The notes under the pieces were generated by a model, which was not told where the DNA came from, searched no databases, and was given only the letters and a program-made list of their open reading frames with translations. DNA of 45,609 bases from an uncultured Butyrivibrio sp. (GTDB taxonomy: Bacteria; Bacillota; Clostridia; Lachnospirales; Lachnospiraceae). The stretch spans positions 1 through 45,609 of the forward strand of contig CAMENP010000013.1 in NCBI GenBank assembly GCA_945928575.1, given 5' to 3'. Shown in pieces: positions 8,967-17,762 of the stretch. Position 1 is the first letter of the stretch. The number at the start of each line of letters is the position of its first letter. Both the position numbers and the translations under genes were made by a program.

Positions 8967-9938
8967 ATGTCACTTTTGGAAGTAAAAAATCTTAAGACGA
9001 GTTTTAAAACACTCCGGGGAATGGTAACGGCAATTGACGGTGTAAGTTTTAACGTCGACAAAGACGAGATGGTTGCCATAATCGGAGAAAGCGGATGCGG
9101 TAAGAGTGTTACATCACAGTCAATAATGAGACTTTATCCGGAGACGGATCAGTCGGTTGAATACGAAGGTGAAGTGCTTTTTAACGGCGAGGACATTCTT
9201 CACATACCGTTTAAAGAGATGGCAAAGCACCGCGGAAATGATATTGCGATGATTTTTCAGGACGCGTTAGCGTCACTTAATCCTGTTTTTACAGTGGGCG
9301 ACCAGATTATAGAGGCGCTCAGAATACATAAGAAAATAACTAAAAAAGAGGCCAGAGAAGAGGCAATAAAACTGCTTGAGCAGACCGGAATACCTGATGC
9401 GGCCAAAAGAGTCGATGCATATCCGCATGAGCTTTCTGGTGGCATGAGACAGCGTGCGATGATTGCACTCGCACTTTCATGCAGACCGCAGATACTTATA
9501 GCGGACGAACCGACAACAGCGCTGGATGTAACAATCCAGGCACAGATAATGGAGATGATCGTCAATCTCAACAAAGAATACGGAATGGGAATAATCCTTA
9601 TCACTCATGACCTTGGTGTGGTCGCGCAGCATTGCAAGAGAGCCATGGTAATGTATCTCGGGCAGATTGTCGAGGAGGGTGATGTGGAGACAATGTTCAA
9701 GCATCCTATGCACCCATACACGAAAGGTCTTATAAAGTCGGTTCCGACCACGAAAACAGATAAGGACAAACCGTTATACACGATTAACGGTGTCGTACCG
9801 AAACTCAGTGAAGCCGGAGACGGATGCCGTTTCTGCGACAGATGTGAGCACGCGACAGAGCGGTGTTTCCATGAGTGCCCTTCACTTAAGGCTGCCGGTG
9901 AAGAAGGACATAACGTGCGGTGTTTTCTGTACGAATAA
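8967..9938 (+). CDS. ABC transporter ATP-binding protein, DppD/OppD type
   Basis: This 323-residue ATPase has Walker A GESGCGKS (residues 40-47), the signature LSGGMRQR, and Walker B ILIADEPTTALD. The C-terminal oligopeptide/dipeptide extension carries clustered cysteines (CRFCDRC, then CFHEC), which in this family can hold an Fe-S cluster. ATG at 8967 is used because CGGAGGTG precedes it; the GTG at 8958 lies inside that ribosome site. It acts with the next ATPase. Confidence 0.93.
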   Translation: MSLLEVKNLKTSFKTLRGMVTAIDGVSFNVDKDEMVAIIGESGCGKSVTSQSIMRLYPETDQSVEYEGEVLFNGEDILHIPFKEMAKHRGNDIAMIFQDALASLNPVFTVGDQIIEALRIHKKITKKEAREEAIKLLEQTGIPDAAKRVDAYPHELSGGMRQRAMIALALSCRPQILIADEPTTALDVTIQAQIMEMIVNLNKEYGMGIILITHDLGVVAQHCKRAMVMYLGQIVEEGDVETMFKHPMHPYTKGLIKSVPTTKTDKDKPLYTINGVVPKLSEAGDGCRFCDRCEHATERCFHECPSLKAAGEEGHNVRCFLYE

Positions 9939-9958
9939 ACTGACGGAGGACTTATATT

Positions 9959-10912
9959 ATGGAAGATACTATTTTTTCTGTTAAAAATTTAACAAAGGAA
10001 TTTTATTCCGGCCGTAAGAAAATCATAAAAGCCGTCAATAATGTCAGTTTTGAACTTCGCGAGAAGGAAACATACAGTCTTGTCGGCGAATCAGGATGCG
10101 GCAAAAGTACAACCGGAAGGGCGGCATTAAGACTTATAGAGCCGACTTCAGGTGAGATAATGTACCACGGCAGGGATGCCATGAAGTTCAAGGGCAAGGA
10201 AATGCTTGATTTCAGACGCAGGATGCAGATGGTTTTCCAGGATCCGTATTCATCTCTGAATCCGCGTATGACAATTGATAAGATCGTTGAGGAGCCGCTT
10301 ATAATACATAAGCTCGGCAACAAGGCGGAGCGTGAGGCGAAAGTGGCCGAAATCCTGTCAAAAGTCGGAATCAGGCGCGATCAGTTCAAGCGTTATCCTC
10401 ATGAATTTTCCGGTGGCCAGAAGCAGAGGATAAGCATGGCGAGAGCGCTTATTCTCAATCCCGAAATCATCGTGTGCGATGAGCCGGTATCGGCACTTGA
10501 TGTTTCCATTCAGGCGCAGGTGCTCAACCTTCTTAAGAAATTACAGGATGATTATAATGTATCATATCTTTTTATATCCCACGATATGAGTGTCGTTAAA
10601 TATATCTCGGACCGCATAGGTGTAATGTATCTGGGAAATATCGTGGAGGAGGCGGACGCGGAGGATTTGTTTGCCAATCCGCTTCACCCTTATACACAGG
10701 CACTTCTCTCCGCGGTTCCGGAAGCGGACCCGGATATCCGTAAAGAAAGAATTACGCTTCACGGCGAAATCCCTTCACCGCTCAATGTGCCGAGCGGATG
10801 TCCGTTCAGGACAAGATGCCGGTATGCGACCGAGGAATGTGCCATGAGCAAGCCGGAATTAAGAACAGTGGACGGCAGCCACCGCGTTGCCTGTCATAAT
10901 TATAATAAGTAA
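9959..10912 (+). CDS. ABC transporter ATP-binding protein, DppF/OppF type
   Basis: This 317-residue ATPase has Walker A GESGCGKST (from residue 43), the signature FSGGQKQRISMARAL, and Walker B IIVCDEPVSALD. The C-terminal oligopeptide-transporter extension ends in CPFRTRCRYATEEC. It is the partner of the DppD-like ATPase, 20 bases downstream with GGAGG before the ATG. This completes a five-gene importer. Confidence 0.93.
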   Translation: MEDTIFSVKNLTKEFYSGRKKIIKAVNNVSFELREKETYSLVGESGCGKSTTGRAALRLIEPTSGEIMYHGRDAMKFKGKEMLDFRRRMQMVFQDPYSSLNPRMTIDKIVEEPLIIHKLGNKAEREAKVAEILSKVGIRRDQFKRYPHEFSGGQKQRISMARALILNPEIIVCDEPVSALDVSIQAQVLNLLKKLQDDYNVSYLFISHDMSVVKYISDRIGVMYLGNIVEEADAEDLFANPLHPYTQALLSAVPEADPDIRKERITLHGEIPSPLNVPSGCPFRTRCRYATEECAMSKPELRTVDGSHRVACHNYNK

Positions 10913-10925
10913 GGAGTGAGCAAGC

Positions 10926-11516
10926 ATGGAAAATTATGTAATTACAATTTCACGACAGTTCGGAAGCCTTGGACGTCCGATTGCCAAGAAAATGTCAGAG
11001 CTTCTGGGAATCGGTTATTATGACCGGTACATACTCGGAAAAGCCGCGGCACAGCTGGAGACCTCGTCGGAGGAGATAAAGGGAATCGAGGAGACCGCAC
11101 CGAAGCTTTCCAACATGAGATTCCCGTTCAGGGCCGGTCATAAGGAGATGCAGGATTCGATTTTTGAAGCTGAGAAAAAAATAATTCTCGACCTTGCGGA
11201 GCGTGAATCGTGCATAATCGTAGGAAGATGTTCCGATTATATCCTGAGAAATTTCAAGAACCACATCAGTATCTACATATATGCTCCGTATTATGACCGT
11301 CTGAGAAACTGTGTCGATACCCTTAACATGAATCCTGACGAGGCTAAGCGTATCATTGATGAGACAGACGCGGCCCGTGAGGCGTTCAACCAGCATTATG
11401 CAAAGTGCTCGGCGGTGGAAATCAGCATGAAGGATGTGCTTATAGACAGCAGTACGCTCGGACTGGAGGGAACAGCGGAGCTGTTAGTGGATATGGTAAA
11501 GCGCAGATTTGGATGA
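10926..11516 (+). CDS. cytidylate kinase-like family protein
   Basis: This 196-residue P-loop protein resembles the cytidylate-kinase-like family common in Clostridia. It opens with ITISRQFGSLGRPIAKKM, where the usual P-loop is relaxed (GSLGRP rather than GxGKST). YYDRYIL and IIVGRCSDYILR match the family pattern. True cytidylate kinase phosphorylates CMP. For this subfamily the substrate is not established, and the missing P-loop Lys makes classical CMP kinase activity doubtful. It follows the ABC genes by 13 bases with GGAG before the ATG and precedes a terminator, so it is the last gene of that operon. Confidence 0.8.
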   Translation: MENYVITISRQFGSLGRPIAKKMSELLGIGYYDRYILGKAAAQLETSSEEIKGIEETAPKLSNMRFPFRAGHKEMQDSIFEAEKKIILDLAERESCIIVGRCSDYILRNFKNHISIYIYAPYYDRLRNCVDTLNMNPDEAKRIIDETDAAREAFNQHYAKCSAVEISMKDVLIDSSTLGLEGTAELLVDMVKRRFG

Positions 11517-11539
11517 GAAATAAAGGAATAAGAATTGAG

Positions 11540-11576
11540 CAGGTTTTGCGGCGTACGCTGTGAGACCTGTTTTTTT
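11540..11576 (+). terminator. terminator of the amidohydrolase/ABC operon
   Basis: CAGGT (11540-11544) pairs with ACCTG (11565-11569). The inner stem GCGGC/GCTGT has the loop GTAC. Seven T follow at 11570-11576. Confidence 0.8.
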
Positions 11577-11602
11577 GCTTAACCGATGTATTTCACAACC
11601 GG

Positions 11603-11631
11603 TTGCCAAATGTCCGTCCGTGCAATATAAT
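11603..11631 (+). promoter_or_regulatory. sigma-A promoter of the patatin-rsmI gene cluster
   Basis: TTGCCA (11603-11608) and TATAAT (11626-11631) have the ideal 17-base spacing, just downstream of a terminator and 36 bases before the next start codon. Confidence 0.7.
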
Positions 11632-11666
11632 AGTAATACATTGGAATTATGGCGGAGGACTGTGCA

Positions 11667-12587
11667 ATGAAAGATTTTTCTAAGGACGAATGGGGATTGG
11701 TGTTAGCCGGAGGCGGCGGCAAGGGAGCGTATCAGGCCGGTGCTTTTAAGGCATTGTGGGAATACGGAATACAGGATTACATCACGGCGGTTTCGGGCGC
11801 GAGCGTCGGGGCGCTGAATGCGGTTCTTTTTGCCAATAAGGACATCAAGGCAGCCGAGGCGGCATGGGAGAGCGTCGCACCGGGGCAGTTTCTTGCAATC
11901 GAGCCATCGATGATTGACGGTAAGGAAGGTCTGGTTTCGAGGGAAGGTCTTCTTAAGATGATAGATGATTACGTCAATCTGGAGCAGGTCAGAACCGGTG
12001 ATGTAACGGTTTATGCCGCGGCCACGGAATATGATGAGAACGGCGCGGGACGGGGCAGTATCAGGTATTTTGAGCTGAACAACAGACCGCAGGAGGAGAT
12101 TAAGGATATCCTTCTGGCTTCGTCCGCACTGCCTTTTATATACACGCCGGTACAGATAGGTGACAGAAAATACAGGGATGGTGGGCTTACGGACAATCTG
12201 CCGATAGAGCCGCTTTATGATAAGGGCATAAGGCATTTTATAGTTATAGGATTGTCAATGGACAGAAAGATTGATTATGACAGATACCCGGATGCAGAAT
12301 TTGTATATATTAAACCGTCGGCCGCAATAGGGGATTTCTGGGACGGAACGCTCGATTTCACATCCCGCGGTGCGAAAGTCAGAATGGATCTGGGATATGC
12401 CGATGCGAAAAGAGTCCTTGAGTACAGCGATAAGGATATGAGTGACGAGGGAGTGCGCGGCGCTTACAGAATAACGGAGCAGAGCGATTATGACAGGATT
12501 ATTTTTGAATACCGGAAAGAAAATATAGAGAATCAGGTTAATGATGATATGGATAAAATAAATTCACTCATCAACCGTTTTATGTAG
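11667..12587 (+). CDS. patatin-like phospholipase family protein
   Basis: This 306-residue patatin-fold lipid acyl hydrolase has the oxyanion-hole motif GGGGKGAYQ near the N-terminus, the nucleophile Ser46 in GASVGA, and the catalytic Asp171 in DGG (YRDGGLTDNLP). This Ser-Asp dyad is diagnostic of RssA/YlbK-type bacterial patatins. No signal peptide is seen, so it probably acts at the inner face of the membrane. ATG at 11667 is favoured by GGAGG at 11654-11658; an ATG at 11649 lacks a site. The next gene starts 10 bases later. The natural lipid substrate is unknown. Confidence 0.9.
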   Translation: MKDFSKDEWGLVLAGGGGKGAYQAGAFKALWEYGIQDYITAVSGASVGALNAVLFANKDIKAAEAAWESVAPGQFLAIEPSMIDGKEGLVSREGLLKMIDDYVNLEQVRTGDVTVYAAATEYDENGAGRGSIRYFELNNRPQEEIKDILLASSALPFIYTPVQIGDRKYRDGGLTDNLPIEPLYDKGIRHFIVIGLSMDRKIDYDRYPDAEFVYIKPSAAIGDFWDGTLDFTSRGAKVRMDLGYADAKRVLEYSDKDMSDEGVRGAYRITEQSDYDRIIFEYRKENIENQVNDDMDKINSLINRFM

Positions 12588-12597
12588 AGGTGCGCGG

Positions 12598-13974
12598 ATG
12601 GGAACACTTACGGACAGACTGAAAGCGTATGCGCAGTCGGACATGTACCCGTTGCACATGCCGGGGCACAAGAGAAATCTCACATGGAATATCAATCCGT
12701 ATGATTATGATATTACGGAGATAGATGGATTTGATGATCTGCATGAGCCCGTCGGAATCCTCAAAAACCTGACGGAGCGTGTAAACAGACTTTATAAAGC
12801 GCGGGAATCTTTTATTCTGGTAAACGGAAGTACATCGGGAATAATGGCAGCGGTGTCGGCAGCGGTAAGGCCGGGTGAGAGAATCCTGATTGCCAGAAAC
12901 TCACATAAATCAGCATATAATGCTATTTTTGTAAGGCAGATACGCGCGGAATATATTTATCCCCACACGGATGGAGCGGGGATTGCAGGTGAGATAATGC
13001 CTGATGATATAGAGCAAAAATACCGCGAATTTCCGGATATTAAGGCTGTTTTTATCACTTCGCCGACTTATGAAGGTGTAGTATCGGATATCAGAAAAAT
13101 AGCGGATATTGTACATTCGCACGGCGGAGTGCTGATAGTTGACTGTGCGCACGGTGCACATTTCGGAATCGGAGATAAATTCCCGTCAAATCCTGTAACA
13201 GAGGGCGCGGATATTGTTATAATGAGTCTGCACAAGACGCTCCCGGCTTTTACGCAGACGGCGGTTCTGTGTGTTGGAAGCGGCCGGGTCGACAGCCGTG
13301 TTATCAAGAAATACACAGATATATATGTGAGTACAAGCCCTTCCTATCTGCTGACCGCGTCGGTTGAACGGTGCATGGATATCATGGAAAGCGATGGTGT
13401 GGACCTTCACTCATATCACTATGAAAGAATGGCGGCATTTCGTGAGAAATGCAGGAGTTTTAAACACCTGCGTCTGTTTGAAAGCGCCGGATATGATATA
13501 GAAAAAGTGGTCGTATGTACGGATAATTCCGACATAAACGGAAATACACTTATGCAGGTTCTAAGGGAAAAATATCATCTTGAGGCTGAGATGGCATCTG
13601 CGGAATACGTCATCGCAATGACAAGCTGCATGGATACCGATGAAGGAATCGACAGATTGTATAATGCATTGTCAGAGATGGATAATAAAATACACAGTGC
13701 GCACAAGGATAAAAATATCAGTTTCGGGTGGCCGGTCAAGGTGCATGAGCCATGGGAGATTGACGGATGTGTTACGCGGACGGTGCCGGCAGAGGATGCC
13801 GTGGGCAGAATCTGCGCGGAATATGTGTATATCTACCCGCCGGGGGTGCCGTGGATTGTTCCGGGCGAGACAATAAGTGATGACATTTTAAGAGAGATTA
13901 AAGAATATGCCGGACGCGGTTTTGAGATACGCGGAATCACGACGGACGGCATGATACCGGTAACGGATAATTGA
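12598..13974 (+). CDS. Orn/Lys/Arg decarboxylase family PLP enzyme (YaaO-like)
   Basis: This 458-residue PLP enzyme belongs to the short, receiver-less branch of the ornithine/lysine/arginine decarboxylases (Bacillus YaaO/SpeA group). Visible family features are the N-terminal PLHMPGHKR, the VNGSTSGIMAAV cofactor-phosphate region, SPTYEGVVSDI, VDCAHGAHFG, and the Schiff-base Lys213 in SLHKTLPAF. The C-terminal YPPGVPWIVPGE is also conserved. It would make a polyamine or its precursor (cadaverine, putrescine or agmatine); the substrate cannot be assigned. Its position before a nucleotide kinase and yaaR-holB matches the order in Bacillus subtilis. Confidence 0.9.
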   Translation: MGTLTDRLKAYAQSDMYPLHMPGHKRNLTWNINPYDYDITEIDGFDDLHEPVGILKNLTERVNRLYKARESFILVNGSTSGIMAAVSAAVRPGERILIARNSHKSAYNAIFVRQIRAEYIYPHTDGAGIAGEIMPDDIEQKYREFPDIKAVFITSPTYEGVVSDIRKIADIVHSHGGVLIVDCAHGAHFGIGDKFPSNPVTEGADIVIMSLHKTLPAFTQTAVLCVGSGRVDSRVIKKYTDIYVSTSPSYLLTASVERCMDIMESDGVDLHSYHYERMAAFREKCRSFKHLRLFESAGYDIEKVVVCTDNSDINGNTLMQVLREKYHLEAEMASAEYVIAMTSCMDTDEGIDRLYNALSEMDNKIHSAHKDKNISFGWPVKVHEPWEIDGCVTRTVPAEDAVGRICAEYVYIYPPGVPWIVPGETISDDILREIKEYAGRGFEIRGITTDGMIPVTDN

Positions 13975-13988
13975 GACAGGAGATTCAG

Positions 13989-14582
13989 ATGGCACAAATT
14001 TTTGTAATTATGGGAAAAAGTTCATCGGGAAAAGATACGATTTTTTCAAAACTGGTGGGTCAGGCGGATTGCGGACTTAGGACGGTCACGATGTACACGA
14101 CGAGACCGATGAGAGACGGCGAAGCGGATGGCAGGGAATATTTTTTTACCGATGAAGAACACTGTGCGCAGTATGAGAAGCAGGGCCGCATAGTGGAACT
14201 TCGTGCGTATAATACGGTTTACGGTGTGTGGAAATATTTTACCGTGGATGACGGACAGATAGACATGAAGTCTGATGAATCGTATATAATAATCGGAACG
14301 CTGGAGGCTTACGATAAAATAAGAAATTACTACGGTAAAGACAGGGTTCATCCGATATATATAGAAGTAGATGCGAAAACGCGCATACACAGGGCGCTTG
14401 CGAGGGAGGATTCGCAGAAGAATCCGAAATACGCGGAGATGTGCAGAAGATTTCTTGCGGATGAAGACGATTTCTCCGATGAAAAAATAGCGGCGCTCGG
14501 AATAGATACGAGATTTGAGAATGACGATCTGGATATGTGTATTGATAAAATACGTGCATATATTGCGGATGCGATAAACTAG
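13989..14582 (+). CDS. guanylate kinase-like protein
   Basis: This 197-residue P-loop kinase has Walker A GKSSSGKDT (residues 9-17) and a GMP-binding pattern TTRPMRDGEADGREYFF that matches the guanylate kinase TTRxxRxGExxGxxYxF motif. AGGAG at 13978-13982 supports ATG 13989; the in-frame TTG at 13971 has no site. In Bacillus the gene at this place is thymidylate kinase (tmk), so this is a substitution by a different nucleotide kinase family. It may be a second GMP kinase or have another role. A DEDDFSDEK stretch in the C-terminal part is unlike housekeeping Gmk. Confidence 0.82.
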   Translation: MAQIFVIMGKSSSGKDTIFSKLVGQADCGLRTVTMYTTRPMRDGEADGREYFFTDEEHCAQYEKQGRIVELRAYNTVYGVWKYFTVDDGQIDMKSDESYIIIGTLEAYDKIRNYYGKDRVHPIYIEVDAKTRIHRALAREDSQKNPKYAEMCRRFLADEDDFSDEKIAALGIDTRFENDDLDMCIDKIRAYIADAIN

Positions 14583-14599
14583 CAATTTAGATTCAGGTA

Positions 14600-14608
14600 T
14601 GATATAAT
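14600..14608 (+). promoter_or_regulatory. candidate internal extended -10 promoter before yaaR
   Basis: TGATATAAT at 14600-14608 is a perfect TATAAT with TGN in front, 26 bases before the yaaR start. No convincing -35 is seen, as is usual for extended -10 promoters. It would let yaaR-holB-ricT be transcribed apart from the upstream genes. Confidence 0.45.
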
Positions 14609-14633
14609 TATGTGGCAAAGGAGGGATTTTTAA

Positions 14634-15074
14634 ATGGCCATAAAGGTTAAAGATATTACAGGCGCGGCGCCTATTGAAATTAAGAGTACGCCCAAGGAAT
14701 CGGACGGGTCGTTTAAGTTCATGCTTGTCAGCAATATCGAAGAGAAGGATTTGCAGAATAAGCTGGGGTCCCTTATGGACGAGATCACGGCACAGGGTGA
14801 AAGAATCGCAAAGCATATGGATGTCACCGATATGAAGAAATACCGTTCGCTCGTCAAGGAATTCATGAATGAGGTAGTTACCCATTCCCATGAATTTTCA
14901 AGAGAGAATTTTCTTGACAGAAGAGGCAGACACAGGGTTTACGGCATAGTAAGGCTGGTGGACAAGAACCTTGATGACCTTGCCAAAGAGCTTGTCAAGG
15001 ACGAGAAGGACAATCTTACGATCCTTAATAAAGTAGGCGAGATTCAGGGACTGCTTTTAGATATAGTGGCGTAG
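14634..15074 (+). CDS. yaaR: YaaR family protein (DUF327)
   Basis: This 146-residue soluble helical protein of the YaaR/DUF327 family has no proven function. The recognisable core is [16 protein letters not shown], followed by [18 protein letters not shown] and a C-terminal [10 protein letters not shown]. Family identity is reinforced by its position directly before holB and ricT, as in Bacillus subtilis. AAAGGAGGG precedes the ATG. Confidence 0.88.
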   Translation: MAIKVKDITGAAPIEIKSTPKESDGSFKFMLVSNIEEKDLQNKLGSLMDEITAQGERIAKHMDVTDMKKYRSLVKEFMNEVVTHSHEFSRENFLDRRGRHRVYGIVRLVDKNLDDLAKELVKDEKDNLTILNKVGEIQGLLLDIVA

Positions 15075-15099
15075 TGCCGGAACAAGGGAGGACACAGCG

Positions 15100-16089
15100 A
15101 TGTCAGCGTATGATAGAATTATAGGACATGAGAATATAATTACACAGCTTAAGAACGCGATAACCAACAATAAAGTCAATCATGCATATATATTTGACGG
15201 TGATGACGGTTCGGGCAAAAGAATGGTTGCCAAGGCATTCGCCGAAGCACTTTTATGTGAGAAAGGCGGACCGGAAGGCTGTGGAGAATGTCATTTCTGT
15301 AAACAGACGGAATCCGGCAATAATCCCGATCTTATATGGGTCGGCCATGAGAAACCGGGCAGCATCGGTGTTGATGATGTGCGGACAGGACTTGTGGAAG
15401 ATATACAGATTAAGCCTTACAACGGCAGATATAAGGTGTATATTATCGATGAAGCCGAGAAAATGACGGTTCAGGCGCAGAATGCGATCCTTAAGACGAT
15501 TGAGGAACCTCCGGCATACAGTGTTATCATTTTTCTTACGAATAATGATGAGATTTTTCTGCCGACAATTATATCAAGATGTATTATTTTCAAGTTCAGA
15601 CCGTTAAGGGACAGCGTTGTGGCAGACTATCTCATGCGTGAGTATAAGGTTCCGGAATATGAAGCAAGAATGTGTGCTTCATACGCGCAGGGAAGAATTG
15701 GCCGTGCGGTTTCGCTTGCAACGTCGGACGATTTTGTTAAGATAAGGGACGAAGCCCTTAAATTAGTCAAAAACATACACACATACAGTAATCCGGACGT
15801 TCTTGATGCGGTTAAACGTGCCGGAGAATATAAGGAAAACATAAAGGATTATATTGATGTTATTGAGATGTGGTTTAGGGATGTCCTGCTTTTTAAGGTG
15901 ACCAAGGATGCCAATAATCTGGTGTTTATGGATGACATCAATTATATAAGAAAGCAGGCGAGCAAGAGTTCCTATGAAGGAATAGAGAGTATCCTGCGCG
16001 GATGCGAGACAGCGAAGCAGAGACTTGATGCCAATGTTAATTTCGACCTGGCAATTGAGCTTATGCTGTTAAATATTAAGGAGAATTGA
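15100..16089 (+). CDS. holB: DNA polymerase III subunit delta'
   Basis: This 329-residue clamp-loader delta' subunit is part of the complex that loads the beta sliding clamp at replication forks. It has a P-loop-like GDDGSGKRM that lacks the usual Thr/Ser, as expected because delta' does not hydrolyse ATP. A four-Cys zinc module follows (C53, C61, C64, C67), then DEAEKM in place of the Walker B box and the conserved SRC sensor motif in PTIISRCIIF. The C-terminal helical domain is complete. GGGAGG precedes ATG 15100, and the stop is one base from the ricT start. Confidence 0.93.
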   Translation: MSAYDRIIGHENIITQLKNAITNNKVNHAYIFDGDDGSGKRMVAKAFAEALLCEKGGPEGCGECHFCKQTESGNNPDLIWVGHEKPGSIGVDDVRTGLVEDIQIKPYNGRYKVYIIDEAEKMTVQAQNAILKTIEEPPAYSVIIFLTNNDEIFLPTIISRCIIFKFRPLRDSVVADYLMREYKVPEYEARMCASYAQGRIGRAVSLATSDDFVKIRDEALKLVKNIHTYSNPDVLDAVKRAGEYKENIKDYIDVIEMWFRDVLLFKVTKDANNLVFMDDINYIRKQASKSSYEGIESILRGCETAKQRLDANVNFDLAIELMLLNIKEN

Positions 16090-16090
16090 C

Positions 16091-17011
16091 ATGATTAAAG
16101 TTATAGGCGTGAGATTCAGACAGGCCGGAAAAGTATATTTTTTCGATCCGATGAATATGAAAATAGAAAAGGGACAGCATGTTATCGTAGAGACGGCAAG
16201 AGGCGTTGAATACGGAAATGTTGTTCTCGGAATAAGAGAAGTTGAAGACGATAAAGTGGTGCTTCCGCTTAAACCGGTCATCCGTATCGCTACGGCCGAT
16301 GATGATAAGAAGGAAGAGGCCAACCGTAAGAAGGAGAAAGAGGCATATAAGATATGTCTTGAGAAAATAGCCAAGCATAAGCTTGAGATGAAGCTTATAG
16401 ATGTTGAGTATACATTTGATAACAATAAAGTTCTTTTTTACTTTACAGCGGACGGAAGAATAGATTTCCGTGAACTGGTAAAAGATCTGGCAGCGGTATT
16501 CAGAACCAGGATCGAACTCCGTCAGATCGGTGTGCGTGATGAGACCAAAATACGTGGCGGAATCGGAATATGCGGCAGAGTTTTGTGCTGTCAGTCGTAT
16601 CTGTCGGAATTTATACCGGTGTCGATTAAGATGGCCAAGGAGCAGAACCTCTCGCTTAATCCGGCCAAGATATCCGGAATGTGCGGCAGACTGATGTGCT
16701 GTCTTAAGAACGAACAGGAGACATATGAGTATCTTAACAGCAGGCTTCCGGACGTAGGCGATAAAGTGTCCACCAAGGACGGAATGACCGGAGAAGTATA
16801 CAGCGTTAATGTCCTCAGACAGAAAATCAAAATTATTGTCACATTGGAGAACGGCGAGAAAGATATCAAAGAATATAAAGTTGATGATATTAAGTTCAAG
16901 CCTAAGAAGCGTCGTAACAACAGTTACAAGGAAGATATGGCGGATGCCGAGATCCGTGCGCTTGAGGAACTTGAACGTAAGGAAGGAAAATCCAAGTTAG
17001 ATGACAATTAA
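16091..17011 (+). CDS. ricT: RicT (YaaT) family protein, PSP1 domain
   Basis: This 306-residue PSP1-domain protein has the diagnostic double cysteine motifs CGRVLCC (C161, C166, C167) and CGRLMCC (C198, C203, C204). In Bacillus, RicT forms a complex with RicA and RicF that carries Fe-S clusters and stimulates RNase Y processing. RicA and RicF genes are not in this window. The C-terminal part is Lys/Glu rich. Its end overlaps the next gene by 11 bases. Confidence 0.93.
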   Translation: MIKVIGVRFRQAGKVYFFDPMNMKIEKGQHVIVETARGVEYGNVVLGIREVEDDKVVLPLKPVIRIATADDDKKEEANRKKEKEAYKICLEKIAKHKLEMKLIDVEYTFDNNKVLFYFTADGRIDFRELVKDLAAVFRTRIELRQIGVRDETKIRGGIGICGRVLCCQSYLSEFIPVSIKMAKEQNLSLNPAKISGMCGRLMCCLKNEQETYEYLNSRLPDVGDKVSTKDGMTGEVYSVNVLRQKIKIIVTLENGEKDIKEYKVDDIKFKPKKRRNNSYKEDMADAEIRALEELERKEGKSKLDDN

Positions 17012-17747
17012 GCTGAATCAGGGCGAACGACTTGATGATTTGCAAAGAAACGGATACAGGATAATACAGAACACAGATATTTTCTGCTTTGGAATGGATG
17101 CGGTTTTATTAAGTGCTTTTGCCGCGGTGCGGCAGGGCGAGAAAGTTCTTGATCTCGGATGTGGAAACGGGATTATACCGATTCTGATGAAAGCGCGTAA
17201 TAATCAGATTGACGGTCTGCATTTTACGGGACTTGAGATACAGGATATTAATGTTGATATGGCCCGCAGAAGTGTGGAACTGAACGGGATTGAAGCAGAT
17301 GTCGATATTGTGCATGGCGATATAAAGGAAGCTTCCCGACTGTTTGGTGGGGCTTCTTTTGATGTTGTCACGACTAACCCGCCATATATGAATGAGAATC
17401 ACGGGCTTAAGAATCCTGAGAGCCATAAGGCGATTGCACGTCATGAGATATTATGTACGTTAGAAGATGTTATAAGGGAAGCTTCTAAAGTCCTGAAACC
17501 ATTGGGCCGTTTTTACATGGTACACAGGCCGCACCGTCTTACGGAGATAATAATGCTTATGAAACAATACCGGATAGAACCTAAACGTATGCGCATGGTT
17601 CATCCGTACGCGGATAAGGATGCCAACATGGTGCTTATAGAGGGAATCCGTGGAGGACGGCCGATGCTCAAGGCGGAAAGCCCGTTGATCGTATACTCAT
17701 CGCCCGGCGTTTATACGGACGAATTACTTAATGTATATAACTCGTAG
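17001..17747 (+). CDS. trmN6: tRNA1(Val) adenine-N6 methyltransferase family protein (TrmN6/YabB)
   Basis: This 248-residue SAM-dependent methyltransferase has the TrmN6/YabB N-terminus (GYRIIQNTDIFCFGMDAVLL), the SAM-binding VLDLGCGNGIIPI, and the N6-adenine catalytic motif NPPY (N126-Y129). Family members methylate A37 of tRNA(Val). It overlaps ricT by 11 bases and precedes rsmI by 15, as in Bacillus, where yabB and yabC (rsmI) are close. Confidence 0.9.
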   Translation: MTIKLNQGERLDDLQRNGYRIIQNTDIFCFGMDAVLLSAFAAVRQGEKVLDLGCGNGIIPILMKARNNQIDGLHFTGLEIQDINVDMARRSVELNGIEADVDIVHGDIKEASRLFGGASFDVVTTNPPYMNENHGLKNPESHKAIARHEILCTLEDVIREASKVLKPLGRFYMVHRPHRLTEIIMLMKQYRIEPKRMRMVHPYADKDANMVLIEGIRGGRPMLKAESPLIVYSSPGVYTDELLNVYNS

Positions 17748-17762
17748 ACCGGAGGTTTGATT

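Noticed and set aside
14046-14891. 281-residue open frame on the minus strand
   Set aside because: It is a shadow of the guanylate-kinase-like and yaaR genes, with many Tyr, Arg and His codons typical of shadow frames.
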